Under the pieces are notes generated by a model. It saw only the letters and a program-made list of their open reading frames with translations. It did no database searches and was not told the DNA's origin. The position numbers were made by a program, and so were the translations under genes. Below, in pieces: positions 7,861 to 15,959 of a DNA stretch of 42,012 bases; the stretch's first letter is position 1; each line of letters begins with the position of its first letter. This DNA comes from an uncultured Pirellulaceae bacterium (GTDB lineage Bacteria > Planctomycetota > Planctomycetia > Pirellulales > Pirellulaceae): assembly GCA_937941455.1 (NCBI GenBank), contig CALDHM010000048.1:1-42012 (forward strand), in the 5' to 3' direction.

Positions 7861-9915
7861 ATGTTTCAAGACTTTTTGCCCGCCCTGATCGGTGTTCCGT
7901 TGGTCGTCGCCTGGATTGCCTTCGTTTATGCCACGAATCGATCTGTGCATCCCAAGGTGCTGTTCTCGTTATTCATGGTGGAGCTTTGGGAGCGGTTCAG
8001 TTATTACGGGATGCGGGCTTTTTTGGTTTTGTACCTAACGAATGAGTTGATCACCGGTGGCCTGGGATATTTCAAGGAGACCGCCACGGGCATCTATGCG
8101 GCCTACGGCGCGCTCGTGTATTTGACTCCGATTCTCGGCGGTTATCTGGCGGACAAGGTTTGGGGTTCTCGCAAGGCTATCATCTGGGGAGCAGTATTGA
8201 TGGCGCTCGGGCAGTTTATTCTTTCGGCCAGTGCCTTCATCAAGGAAGGCAACAAAGAAGGGTTGTTCCCAGAGCGCGCGGTACAACTGGCCAGCGACCG
8301 GCTCGGTTTCATCGACGGCAAAGTGGCTGCTGGGATGACGCGGGAGCAAGCGAAAGAAGCCTTCAAAGAAGAAATCAAAAAAGTTTCCCCGGAGCCGACG
8401 AAGACAACGTATCCGGATTCGTATCGCAAGACCCTGCTTTTCCTTGGGCTCGCTCTGCTGGTTCTCGGCAACGGATTTTTCAAACCGAATATTTCCAGCA
8501 TGATCGGGCGGTTTTACGAGCCGGGCGATCCGCGGCGTGACGGAGCCTTCACGATTTTCTACATGGGGATCAACATTGGCGCGTTTATTTCTCCGCTGGT
8601 CTGTGGCACCTTTGCGGAGGAGATTCATTGGGGTTATGGATTCCTGATCGCCGGTATCGGGATGTTTTTAGGCTTGCTGTGGTTTTTGCGGACGCACGCT
8701 GCTGGGTTGCTCGAGGACAAGGCCGATCCGCCTCCTGCACCGGAGGGGGGGCACCGGCTGGCGGGGTTCCCGGCAGATACGGCGATTTTAGTCGGTAGCC
8801 TGTTGATCCTGCCCGTGCTCGGGTTCCTGATGATCTTCAACAGCGTGATGGATTACTTGTTGTTGGGTTTGTCCGTAGTGATCGTGGGTTATCTGTTGTG
8901 GATCGCCTCGCAATACGATGTTGTGAATCGCCAACGGATTTGGGTGATCGTCGTCTTGTTGTTTTTCACGACGATCTTCTGGGCTTTCTTCGAGTTAGCG
9001 GGGGGGGCATTGAATATTTTCACGGAGAGCAACGTGAAGAAGAATTTGCTAGGGCTCGAGTTGACGGCCAGCAATTTTCAGGCTCTGAACGCGCTGTTCA
9101 TCATGATTTTCGCTCCGATTTTCGCCTGGATGTGGATTCAAATGGCGAAGAAGAATGTCGAGCCGAGTTCGCCCATCAAATTCGCTCTGGGGTTGGCCTT
9201 GCTGGGGGCAGGTTTCTTTATCTTGCTGCTGGGGAAACCATTGGCGGAGAATGGTCGGATCCCAGCGATTTTCTTGGCGGGTTTGTATCTGGCCCATACG
9301 CTTGGCGAGTTGGCGATCTCCCCGGTCGGTCTTTCCTTGGTGACCAAGCTGGCACCGCAAAAGGTGGGTGGCTTGATGATGGGCGCTTGGTTCCTGTCGT
9401 CTTCTTTGGCCCACCAAGCCGGAAAATGGATCGGTAAATTGATGTTCGACGAAGACAAATTCAAGGTCAGCGTCTCGACGGCGAACGGGGCTGGGGCGAC
9501 TCCTCAACCGCCCGGTGCACCGGCGGCCGGTTTGGATGCCGGCGGTGAAACGAGCGGAACGGGAAGGGGCCCGGATGCCGCGCAGGCAGTCCTGGATCGG
9601 GGTGGAAATTCTAGCCAGGACGCTGTCGAGCAAGCGGGCAATGCGGCTGAGCAAGCGGTCGCAGTGGGTCAGCAAGCGGCGGATCAGGCGGGAGCCGCTG
9701 CCGAGCAGGCTCAAGGGGCCGTCGATGCCGTCCAAGGGGTGGCGACTGATGGAGCGGCTGCGATGGGTGAGGCTGTGCAGACGTTGTCGCCTGTCGAATC
9801 GCTTGAACTGTCGCTGAGCGTTTTGACTCAGGTTGGGACGATCGCGGTGATTGCTGCCGTCGTTCTGGTTGTCTTGTCGCCGATCCTCAAACGTTGGATG
9901 CACGGCGTAAAATAG
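7861..9915 (+). CDS. Proton-dependent oligopeptide transporter (POT/PTR2 family) with Ala/Gln-rich insert
   Basis: A 684-residue inner-membrane symporter of the POT family, which couples proton influx to di/tripeptide uptake. The signature ELWERFSYYGMRAFLVLY (residues 41-58) contains the ExxER proton/peptide-binding motif in the first helix, and the second POT signature occurs as FFKPNISSMIGRFY followed by FTIFYMGINIGAF. Most helices of the 12-14 TM fold can be traced. The loop after the fourth helix has a charged stretch (about residues 125-185). More unusual is residues about 541-643, just before the last TM helix: an Ala/Gln/Gly-rich stretch with repeated EQA/QAA units. The start is ATG 7861, with GGGAG about ten bases upstream; the frame is open to a TTG at 7834. 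G8 at 9000-9007 is within the coding region. Confidence 0.88.
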   Translation: MFQDFLPALIGVPLVVAWIAFVYATNRSVHPKVLFSLFMVELWERFSYYGMRAFLVLYLTNELITGGLGYFKETATGIYAAYGALVYLTPILGGYLADKVWGSRKAIIWGAVLMALGQFILSASAFIKEGNKEGLFPERAVQLASDRLGFIDGKVAAGMTREQAKEAFKEEIKKVSPEPTKTTYPDSYRKTLLFLGLALLVLGNGFFKPNISSMIGRFYEPGDPRRDGAFTIFYMGINIGAFISPLVCGTFAEEIHWGYGFLIAGIGMFLGLLWFLRTHAAGLLEDKADPPPAPEGGHRLAGFPADTAILVGSLLILPVLGFLMIFNSVMDYLLLGLSVVIVGYLLWIASQYDVVNRQRIWVIVVLLFFTTIFWAFFELAGGALNIFTESNVKKNLLGLELTASNFQALNALFIMIFAPIFAWMWIQMAKKNVEPSSPIKFALGLALLGAGFFILLLGKPLAENGRIPAIFLAGLYLAHTLGELAISPVGLSLVTKLAPQKVGGLMMGAWFLSSSLAHQAGKWIGKLMFDEDKFKVSVSTANGAGATPQPPGAPAAGLDAGGETSGTGRGPDAAQAVLDRGGNSSQDAVEQAGNAAEQAVAVGQQAADQAGAAAEQAQGAVDAVQGVATDGAAAMGEAVQTLSPVESLELSLSVLTQVGTIAVIAAVVLVVLSPILKRWMHGVK

Positions 9916-10094
9916 GCCGCCCGCTATTTCGATCGATCGAAACCGCATCGAGTGAACCCAAGTTGCCTCGAGCGGAACAGTCGGCGCTATGCATGCCGGT
10001 CTCGAAGGAGTGGGCTGCCGCGGCGATGCGGACGAAGTTCGGGCGCGGCATGGTTGACTTGCGGCGGCGATGGCGGATGATCAAGGTGTGGTAA

Positions 10095-10165
10095 AGAGCC
10101 TATCCCAACACCAGTCCTCGCTCACGCTTCGGGCTACGGTTGCTGACGGATTTGGGTAAGGCTCT
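10095..10165 (+). repeat. 71-bp inverted-repeat element, copy A (MITE/REP-like)
   Basis: Ends are inverted repeats: AGAGCCTATCCCAA (10095-10108) and TTGGGTAAGGCTCT (10152-10165), 12 of 14 bases complementary. It aligns over its full length with the reverse complement of 23003-23072, with 52 identical positions of 71 by hand alignment and most differences being transitions. The core includes CGCTCACGCTTCGGGCTAC. It ends 11 bases before the dnaE2 start codon, so it lies in that gene's leader or promoter. Confidence 0.8.
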
Positions 10166-10176
10166 AAGTAGAGACC

Positions 10177-13100
10177 GTGCCTCAGCGAGTGATCCCCTTG
10201 CGTTACGCCGAACTGGTTTGCCGCTCTAATTTTTCGTTTCTGGTGGGAGGATCGCATCCCGATGAATTGGTCGGCCGCGCGGCCGAGTTGGGCTACGCCG
10301 CACTTGCCATTACCGACTTCGATTCTCTCGCCGGAGTCGTCAAGGCTCATCAGGCTGCGCGAGAAACGGGGCTGAGGCTGATCGTCGGGGCTGAATTGAC
10401 TCCGCGCGATGCCCCAGCAATGGTCGCATGGGCCATGGACCGCCACGGCTATGCAAACTTGTGTCGAATCATCACTGCGGGGCGCCGCCGCGCGCCGAAG
10501 GGGCAGTCTGCGCTCGAGTTTGCTGACATCGTGGAGCGGCATGCGGGATTGCTGTTCGGTTTGCGCCCCGATGTGTCGGACGATCGTCCGGTAACGTCGG
10601 CTGATCTGGCGAAGAATGCGACGGCGGCGTTCCCGAGATCAGTCAATCATAAGGATTGTCGCGACTTGTTTGGCAATCGGGCCTATCTGCTGGCGTCTCT
10701 GTACCGCGGCGTCGATGATCGACGGCGACTTGCGGAGTTGAAGCGGTTGGCGGCCGCGATCGGTTTGCCCCTCGTGGCAACGGGGGATGTGTTGTATCAC
10801 ACCCGCGAGCGGATGCCGCTGCACGACGTCCTGACCGCGATACGGTTGGGAGCGCCGGTGGATCAGATTCGCGATCAGCTCGAACCCAACGCCGATCGGC
10901 ACTTGCAGGAAATCCCCGAGCGCGTAGCTCAATTTTTGGACGCTCCCGAGGCGATCGCTGCGACGCTCGAGATTGCCGACCGTTGTCGGTTCGAGCTTGC
11001 GCAACTGAGGTACGAGTACCCCACGGAGTTAGCGCCGGGGGGACAGCGTCCGATCGACTATCTGCGAAGGCTGACTTGGGAGGGGGCGGCATGGCGATAT
11101 CCTGCCGAGGTGTCGGAGAAGGTGCAGCGCGCGCTTGAGCATGAATTGGCCTTGATCGAAGAGATGCATTACGAAGCGTATTTTCTGACCGTTTGGGACC
11201 TGGTCCGCTTCGCCCGCAGCCGGGGGATCCTGTGCCAAGGCCGCGGCTCGGCCGCCAATTCGGCCGTTTGTTACTGTTTGGGGGTCACCAGCGTCAATCC
11301 TGACACCACGGATTTGTTGTTCGAGCGATTCATCAGCAAGGAACGAAACGAAGCCCCCGATATCGACATCGATTTCGAGCACGAACGGCGCGAGGAGGTA
11401 TTGCAGTATCTCTACGACAAATATGGTCGCGATCGCGCGGGGCTGGCCGCGACGGTGATCACCTACCGGGCCCGGAGTGCGATCAGGGATGTCGGCAAGG
11501 CGCTGGGTTTGTCGCTGGACCGAGTCGACGCACTGGCCAAACAGATCGATGGCTACGGCCATGGCGATGATCTGCCCGAGCGTTGCCGCGCGGTGGGGAT
11601 CGATCCGCAGTCGCCGTTGGGGAGGCAGTTGTGCCATCTGGTTGACGAGTTGCAAGGTTTTCCACGGCACCTGTCACAGCATGTCGGTGGCATGGTGATG
11701 ACCCAGGGGCGTCTCGACGAGTTGGTACCGATTGAAAACGCCGCGATGGACGGTCGCACGGTGATTCAATGGGATAAGGAAGATTTGGAATCGTTAGGGC
11801 TGCTTAAGGTGGATTGCCTTTGTCTGGGGATGCTGACGGCGATTCGCAAGTGCTTCGAACTGATCGAGCGGCATACGGGGCGATCGTTGAGCTTGGCGAC
11901 GATCCCGCCGGAGGATTTTCGTGTGTACGATATGATTTGCGAGGCCGATACGGTCGGCGTGTTCCAGATCGAAAGCCGTGGCCAAATGAGTATGTTGCCA
12001 CGTCTCAAGCCTCGTTGTTGGTACGATCTGGTGATCGAGGTCGCCATCGTTCGGCCTGGTCCGATTCAGGGCAACATGGTGCATCCCTATTTGCGACGTC
12101 GCAACGGGGAAGAGTCGGTCGTCTATCCGAACGAAGCGATTCGCCAAGTCTTGCAGAGAACTTTAGGCGTTCCGATCTTCCAGGAGCAGGCGATGAAGCT
12201 CGCGATTGTGGCCGCAGGTTTCACTCCAGGAGAGGCGGACCAATTGCGGCGAGCCATGGGGGCGTGGCGGAAGTCCGGCGTGATTGAAAAATTTCGTGAG
12301 AAGTTATTGACCGGGATGCGCGAACGCGGCTTGAGTGATGAATTCGCGGAACAAGTTTTTCGGCAAATCCGGGGCTTCGGCGAGTATGGATTTCCCGAAT
12401 CGCACGCGGCGAGTTTTGCGCTCCTCGTTTACGTCTCGGGTTGGTTAAAACGGTATTATCCCGCGGCGTTCACGGCATCCCTGCTCAATTCGCAGCCGAT
12501 GGGGTTTTACGCTCCCGCGCAATTGGTGGCCGATGCTCAGCGGCATGGCGTCGAGGTATATCCACCGGACGTCAATTACAGCGATTGGGACTCGACCTTA
12601 GAACCGCAGCCAGGTATCGATTCGGCATGGGGCTTGCGGCTCGGCTTGCGGCAGATTGCCGGATTGGGTGCCGAGGCTGGCAGGCGGATCGTCGCCAGTC
12701 GGGAAGAGCTGGGTCCTTTTTTTTCGATCACGGAGTTCGGTGTGCGGACTGGTTTAGGACAAGCGGTCATTGCGCAGCTGAGCCAGGCCGACGCCTTTGC
12801 ATCATTGCAGCAGGATCGGCGGGCTGCCCTTTGGCAAGCCTTGGGGCAACCCCGTCGGCCGATCGATCAGCCGCTGTTCGCGGGCTTGCCGTGCGAAGAC
12901 GATCCGGCCGCCGATAGGTTGCCGCCGGTCGAGTTGTCCGACCAGGTTTTGGCGGATTATCGGGCTTTGGGGCTGTCGCTCAAGGCGCATCCACTGAGCT
13001 TTTGCCGCCCGCGTCTGACGTCGCTTGGAGCGATCGCGGCGGCGGGTATGTCGGCGGTAGCGAATTTGCGGCCGGTGCGGGTGGCGGGGCTCGTCATCCT

Positions 13101-13350
13101 TAGGCAGCGACCGTCGACAGCCAAGGGGATCACTTTCGTGACGCTCGAGGACGAAACCGGAACGGTGAATCTCATCGTCAAGCCACAGATTTGGGAGCGA
13201 TTTTATCAAACGTGCCGAACCTCTCCGGCCTGGTTGGTCTCGGGGCGTCTGGAGACGTGCAGCGGGGTGACACACGTCATCGCCGAGCGAATCGAAGATC
13301 TGCATCAGCAATTGCAACTTCCCAATGTCAAGTCGAGAGACTTTCGCTAG
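10177..13350 (+). CDS. dnaE2: Error-prone DNA polymerase III alpha subunit, ImuC/DnaE2 type
   Basis: A 1057-residue C-family polymerase, of the length and start typical for DnaE2/ImuC (RYAELVCRSNFSFLVGGSHP), used in damage-induced translesion synthesis. Order: PHP domain (1 to about 210), polymerase palm with GRGSAANSAVCYCLGVT (about 354-370) and the catalytic aspartates in APDIDIDFEHERREE (about 392-406), fingers, a helix-hairpin-helix region near 800-880, and a C-terminal OB fold (VRVAGLVILRQRPS to TGTVNLIVKP, about 968-1005). The start is GTG 10177. In many bacteria it forms a cassette with imuA and imuB; neither is next to it here. No LexA box was recognised, but an inverted-repeat element covers the leader. 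Confidence 0.92.
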   Translation: MPQRVIPLRYAELVCRSNFSFLVGGSHPDELVGRAAELGYAALAITDFDSLAGVVKAHQAARETGLRLIVGAELTPRDAPAMVAWAMDRHGYANLCRIITAGRRRAPKGQSALEFADIVERHAGLLFGLRPDVSDDRPVTSADLAKNATAAFPRSVNHKDCRDLFGNRAYLLASLYRGVDDRRRLAELKRLAAAIGLPLVATGDVLYHTRERMPLHDVLTAIRLGAPVDQIRDQLEPNADRHLQEIPERVAQFLDAPEAIAATLEIADRCRFELAQLRYEYPTELAPGGQRPIDYLRRLTWEGAAWRYPAEVSEKVQRALEHELALIEEMHYEAYFLTVWDLVRFARSRGILCQGRGSAANSAVCYCLGVTSVNPDTTDLLFERFISKERNEAPDIDIDFEHERREEVLQYLYDKYGRDRAGLAATVITYRARSAIRDVGKALGLSLDRVDALAKQIDGYGHGDDLPERCRAVGIDPQSPLGRQLCHLVDELQGFPRHLSQHVGGMVMTQGRLDELVPIENAAMDGRTVIQWDKEDLESLGLLKVDCLCLGMLTAIRKCFELIERHTGRSLSLATIPPEDFRVYDMICEADTVGVFQIESRGQMSMLPRLKPRCWYDLVIEVAIVRPGPIQGNMVHPYLRRRNGEESVVYPNEAIRQVLQRTLGVPIFQEQAMKLAIVAAGFTPGEADQLRRAMGAWRKSGVIEKFREKLLTGMRERGLSDEFAEQVFRQIRGFGEYGFPESHAASFALLVYVSGWLKRYYPAAFTASLLNSQPMGFYAPAQLVADAQRHGVEVYPPDVNYSDWDSTLEPQPGIDSAWGLRLGLRQIAGLGAEAGRRIVASREELGPFFSITEFGVRTGLGQAVIAQLSQADAFASLQQDRRAALWQALGQPRRPIDQPLFAGLPCEDDPAADRLPPVELSDQVLADYRALGLSLKAHPLSFCRPRLTSLGAIAAAGMSAVANLRPVRVAGLVILRQRPSTAKGITFVTLEDETGTVNLIVKPQIWERFYQTCRTSPAWLVSGRLETCSGVTHVIAERIEDLHQQLQLPNVKSRDFR

Positions 13351-13539
13351 TCCGAGAGGATGACGATTTTTCGGGCGCGGGACAAGAAATCTCGAATACA
13401 TCGACGGTTTGCCGATACAAGCAGCGTGCGTCCGTCGCTGGATTCTCTCACGCAGTCATTGGCGACGGGCGCACAATTAACCCAATGCCTATAACCGGTC
13501 AAGTTTCTCGAAACCGTTTTCGTCCCGGGTCATCGCCGA

Positions 13540-14931
13540 ATGGTGTGGAAGATCTCACTTGCGAGGTTTTGTTGTCTGATTTGTCTGCTGGCTCCGTTGC
13601 ATTGCGGCCACGATGATTTGCTGCAGCAACTAGCCGAAGTTCGTCGACAATTGTTTGCCAAGCCGAGTTCCGAAGTACCGCCGAGCGCTGCAAACGGGGA
13701 GCATGCTGACCGGCAATCCGGGCTCAGTCAAACATCCTCCCGGAGACCTGTCGATCGGCGTTCCGCGGGTACCGAGGCGATCACGGAAGACACCATCGCT
13801 CCCCCAGAGGACGACGAAGAGCGGAAACATGTCGAGCCGACTTGGACCGCCGAGCAACAACTCCGCCGCGTGCGGCTGGCCAGTTGCTTGGCCACCTACT
13901 ACCGATATCCCGTCGATGCCAACAAGTTGCGGCCGTGGAGCATCATGCATGGGTTGATCGCCTACGGTCCCCGCTCGCTGACTCTGGTCAACGGTCAACC
14001 GGTCAATTGTGTCGAGTATTTGTGTGCCAATGGTGCTGGGGACGGCATGCAAATTCTGTATCTGGAAAACGGCAAATTGAAGACCCGTTTGGGTCCGGGA
14101 GTGCAAGGGCATGAAGGGCAACTACTCGCGATTCTCGCCCAGGCCGGTACTCCGGCCGACCAACCTTTGACGGTCGACGGCCAGCAATTCACGTTGCAGG
14201 ATTTGATCGAATATGAAATGCGTGGCTGTCGCTCGGGAACCGAGTTGACCTTCAAGTTGATCGCCCTCGCGCATTACTTGGAGCCTGACGCGATCTGGCA
14301 AAACGACGATGGCGAAACCTGGACTATGGAACGACTGATTCGCGAGGAACTTGCCGAGCCATTGATCGCGGGGGCATGCGGAGGAACCCATCGTTTGATG
14401 GCGCTCAGTTTTGCCGTACAGCAGCGGGTCAAACGCGATTTGCCGTTGGAAGGGGAATGGTACCGAGCCGATGCCTACGTGTCTGCGGTGCAGGGGATCG
14501 TGTTCAACAAGTATCAAAACAGCGACGGAAGTTTCAGTACTTTGTTCTTCAAGGCACGTGAAAATCATCCCGACCTCAACCGACGGGCCTATGCTACGGG
14601 GCACATCGTCGAATGGCTGGCGTATTCGCTGCCGGAGGAGCGACTGCACGACCAGCGAATGACGGCTGCTGTCGATTTCCTGCTCGATTTGATGTTGACG
14701 GCGCCAGACCATAAGGTCGATGTGGGGCCACGCGGCCACGCGCTGCATGCATTGCAGCTGTACGAACGTCGAGCCTTCGGCAGTTCGTCGGACTGGGCCA
14801 ACCCCAGTAACATCGTCAACACGCCGCTGACTGGCCGCGGACAATTCCGACAAGCGAATGTCAGCTCGCCGGCCGAAAAATCTCGCCTGATCCCCCCGGC
14901 CCCCCGTGGAGTAATCATTCGACGTCGCTGA
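13540..14931 (+). CDS. Secreted planctomycete protein of unknown function (helical-barrel-like)
   Basis: A 463-residue protein that I place with a family widespread in planctomycetes without known function. The N-terminus (MVWKISLARFCCLICLLAPL) is a signal peptide; a Cys follows but not in a good lipobox. Residues about 30-100 are polar and variable. The conserved part begins with RRVRLASCLATYY and includes LTLVNGQPVNC, GTELTFKLIALAHYL, ACGGTHRLMALSFAVQQR and YQNSDGSFSTLFF. The GG-THRL and NSDGSFS elements and alternating helices recall alpha/alpha-toroid (terpene-cyclase or prenyltransferase-like) folds, but this is a fold guess only. A Pro/Arg tail ends the protein. The next gene in the same direction starts 56 bp downstream and is also secreted. 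Confidence 0.8.
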   Translation: MVWKISLARFCCLICLLAPLHCGHDDLLQQLAEVRRQLFAKPSSEVPPSAANGEHADRQSGLSQTSSRRPVDRRSAGTEAITEDTIAPPEDDEERKHVEPTWTAEQQLRRVRLASCLATYYRYPVDANKLRPWSIMHGLIAYGPRSLTLVNGQPVNCVEYLCANGAGDGMQILYLENGKLKTRLGPGVQGHEGQLLAILAQAGTPADQPLTVDGQQFTLQDLIEYEMRGCRSGTELTFKLIALAHYLEPDAIWQNDDGETWTMERLIREELAEPLIAGACGGTHRLMALSFAVQQRVKRDLPLEGEWYRADAYVSAVQGIVFNKYQNSDGSFSTLFFKARENHPDLNRRAYATGHIVEWLAYSLPEERLHDQRMTAAVDFLLDLMLTAPDHKVDVGPRGHALHALQLYERRAFGSSSDWANPSNIVNTPLTGRGQFRQANVSSPAEKSRLIPPAPRGVIIRRR

Positions 14932-14987
14932 TCGAGCCGAAAAATATCAACAGAGAGCACCCTGCCATGGAAGAAAGGAGTCTCACC

Positions 14988-15959
14988 ATGAAGCTGCTAC
15001 AAGGACTGCTGAGTTCGCTAACGCTGTTGGCAGTAGTCACGAATCATTATTTCACCCCTGCCCATGGGCAGATCGTTGTTCCCGGTGCGGGGACGGAGTT
15101 GAGCAATGTCGGCGATGATTTCGAAGACGCTGACTGGACTTACAATTACAACCTGCCGAAGGTGACCAATTTTGAGGACACTACCCACTCGAAGAATTTT
15201 CCCCTAGGGGCTTCGGCCAACGCCCGATGGCACGAGGGGGGCAAACGGGGACAACCTGACTACATTGTCCGTGTACCGACCCCTGCCGAAGGATTACCCG
15301 GCAGTACCGGAGCTTTGGCACTTCGGTCGCTGCACACTGGTAGCGGCCGCCCCACCTATCAGCAACAACAAGACGATTTCATCTGCAACTTGGCCGATCA
15401 TATCGGCACGATTCCCGTGTCCCGATCGCCGAGTGTTGTTACGCGGGTGTGGATGCCGCCCCTCGAAGAATGGGAAAACCGTTCCGGCTGCCATTTCGCT
15501 TATCGCATCTCCCTGTTGCGGCCGCAATCAGCGGCCTTCGCCAGTGGCCGCGGTCGATTCCGCCAGATTTCGCATTCACCCGAGGATGATATGTACTGGC
15601 CGGGCTTCTTTTTGAATCGGGAAAAGGGGGTTGATCGCAAGACGGGCGAGGCCTACGACAAAGCGTATTTCTGGATGAAAGCGACGGCGGACAGCCGAGC
15701 TATCAATGGCCCGGTGGTCGAGCAGTTCGGCTGGTGGACGCTCGGAATGAGCGTGACGCCGGACGGCAAGGTCCACTACTTTGCCAAACCCGGCATCGAA
15801 GACCTGACGGAAAAGGACTACGTCGCGTCGGCCTATCCCTTTGGCAATCGGGCCGTGACCTTCAAGACGTTTTTCTTCTGTATTTGCAATGGCGATGATG
15901 GGCGGACCTGGTCGACCGAGTTCATCGTAGACGATCCGAAGGTGTTCGTTTTGGATTAG
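14988..15959 (+). CDS. Secreted protein of unknown function, planctomycete type
   Basis: 323 residues from the ATG at 14988, chosen over an in-frame ATG at 14967 because AAAGGAG sits seven to eight bases before it and because the signal peptide (MKLLQGLLSSLTLLAVVTNH, cut near AHGQ) then begins at residue 1. The mature part is rich in aromatic residues, Gly and Asn with few helices (WTYNYNLPKVTNFED, PGFFLNREKGVD, EQFGWWTLGMSVTPDGKVHY), compatible with a beta-sandwich or lectin-like extracellular domain. No catalytic motif is recognised. Its last 38 bp overlap the end of the convergent phosphodiesterase gene on the other strand. It is likely cotranscribed with the gene at 13540. Confidence 0.8.
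   Translation: MKLLQGLLSSLTLLAVVTNHYFTPAHGQIVVPGAGTELSNVGDDFEDADWTYNYNLPKVTNFEDTTHSKNFPLGASANARWHEGGKRGQPDYIVRVPTPAEGLPGSTGALALRSLHTGSGRPTYQQQQDDFICNLADHIGTIPVSRSPSVVTRVWMPPLEEWENRSGCHFAYRISLLRPQSAAFASGRGRFRQISHSPEDDMYWPGFFLNREKGVDRKTGEAYDKAYFWMKATADSRAINGPVVEQFGWWTLGMSVTPDGKVHYFAKPGIEDLTEKDYVASAYPFGNRAVTFKTFFFCICNGDDGRTWSTEFIVDDPKVFVLD

Noticed and set aside
9049-9948. 299-codon minus-strand frame over the transporter 3' end
   Set aside because: Shadow of the POT gene; Arg/His/Gln-rich without motifs.
13191-13616. 141-codon plus-strand frame bridging dnaE2 and the next gene
   Set aside because: Overlaps the dnaE2 end out of frame and shows no protein-like features.
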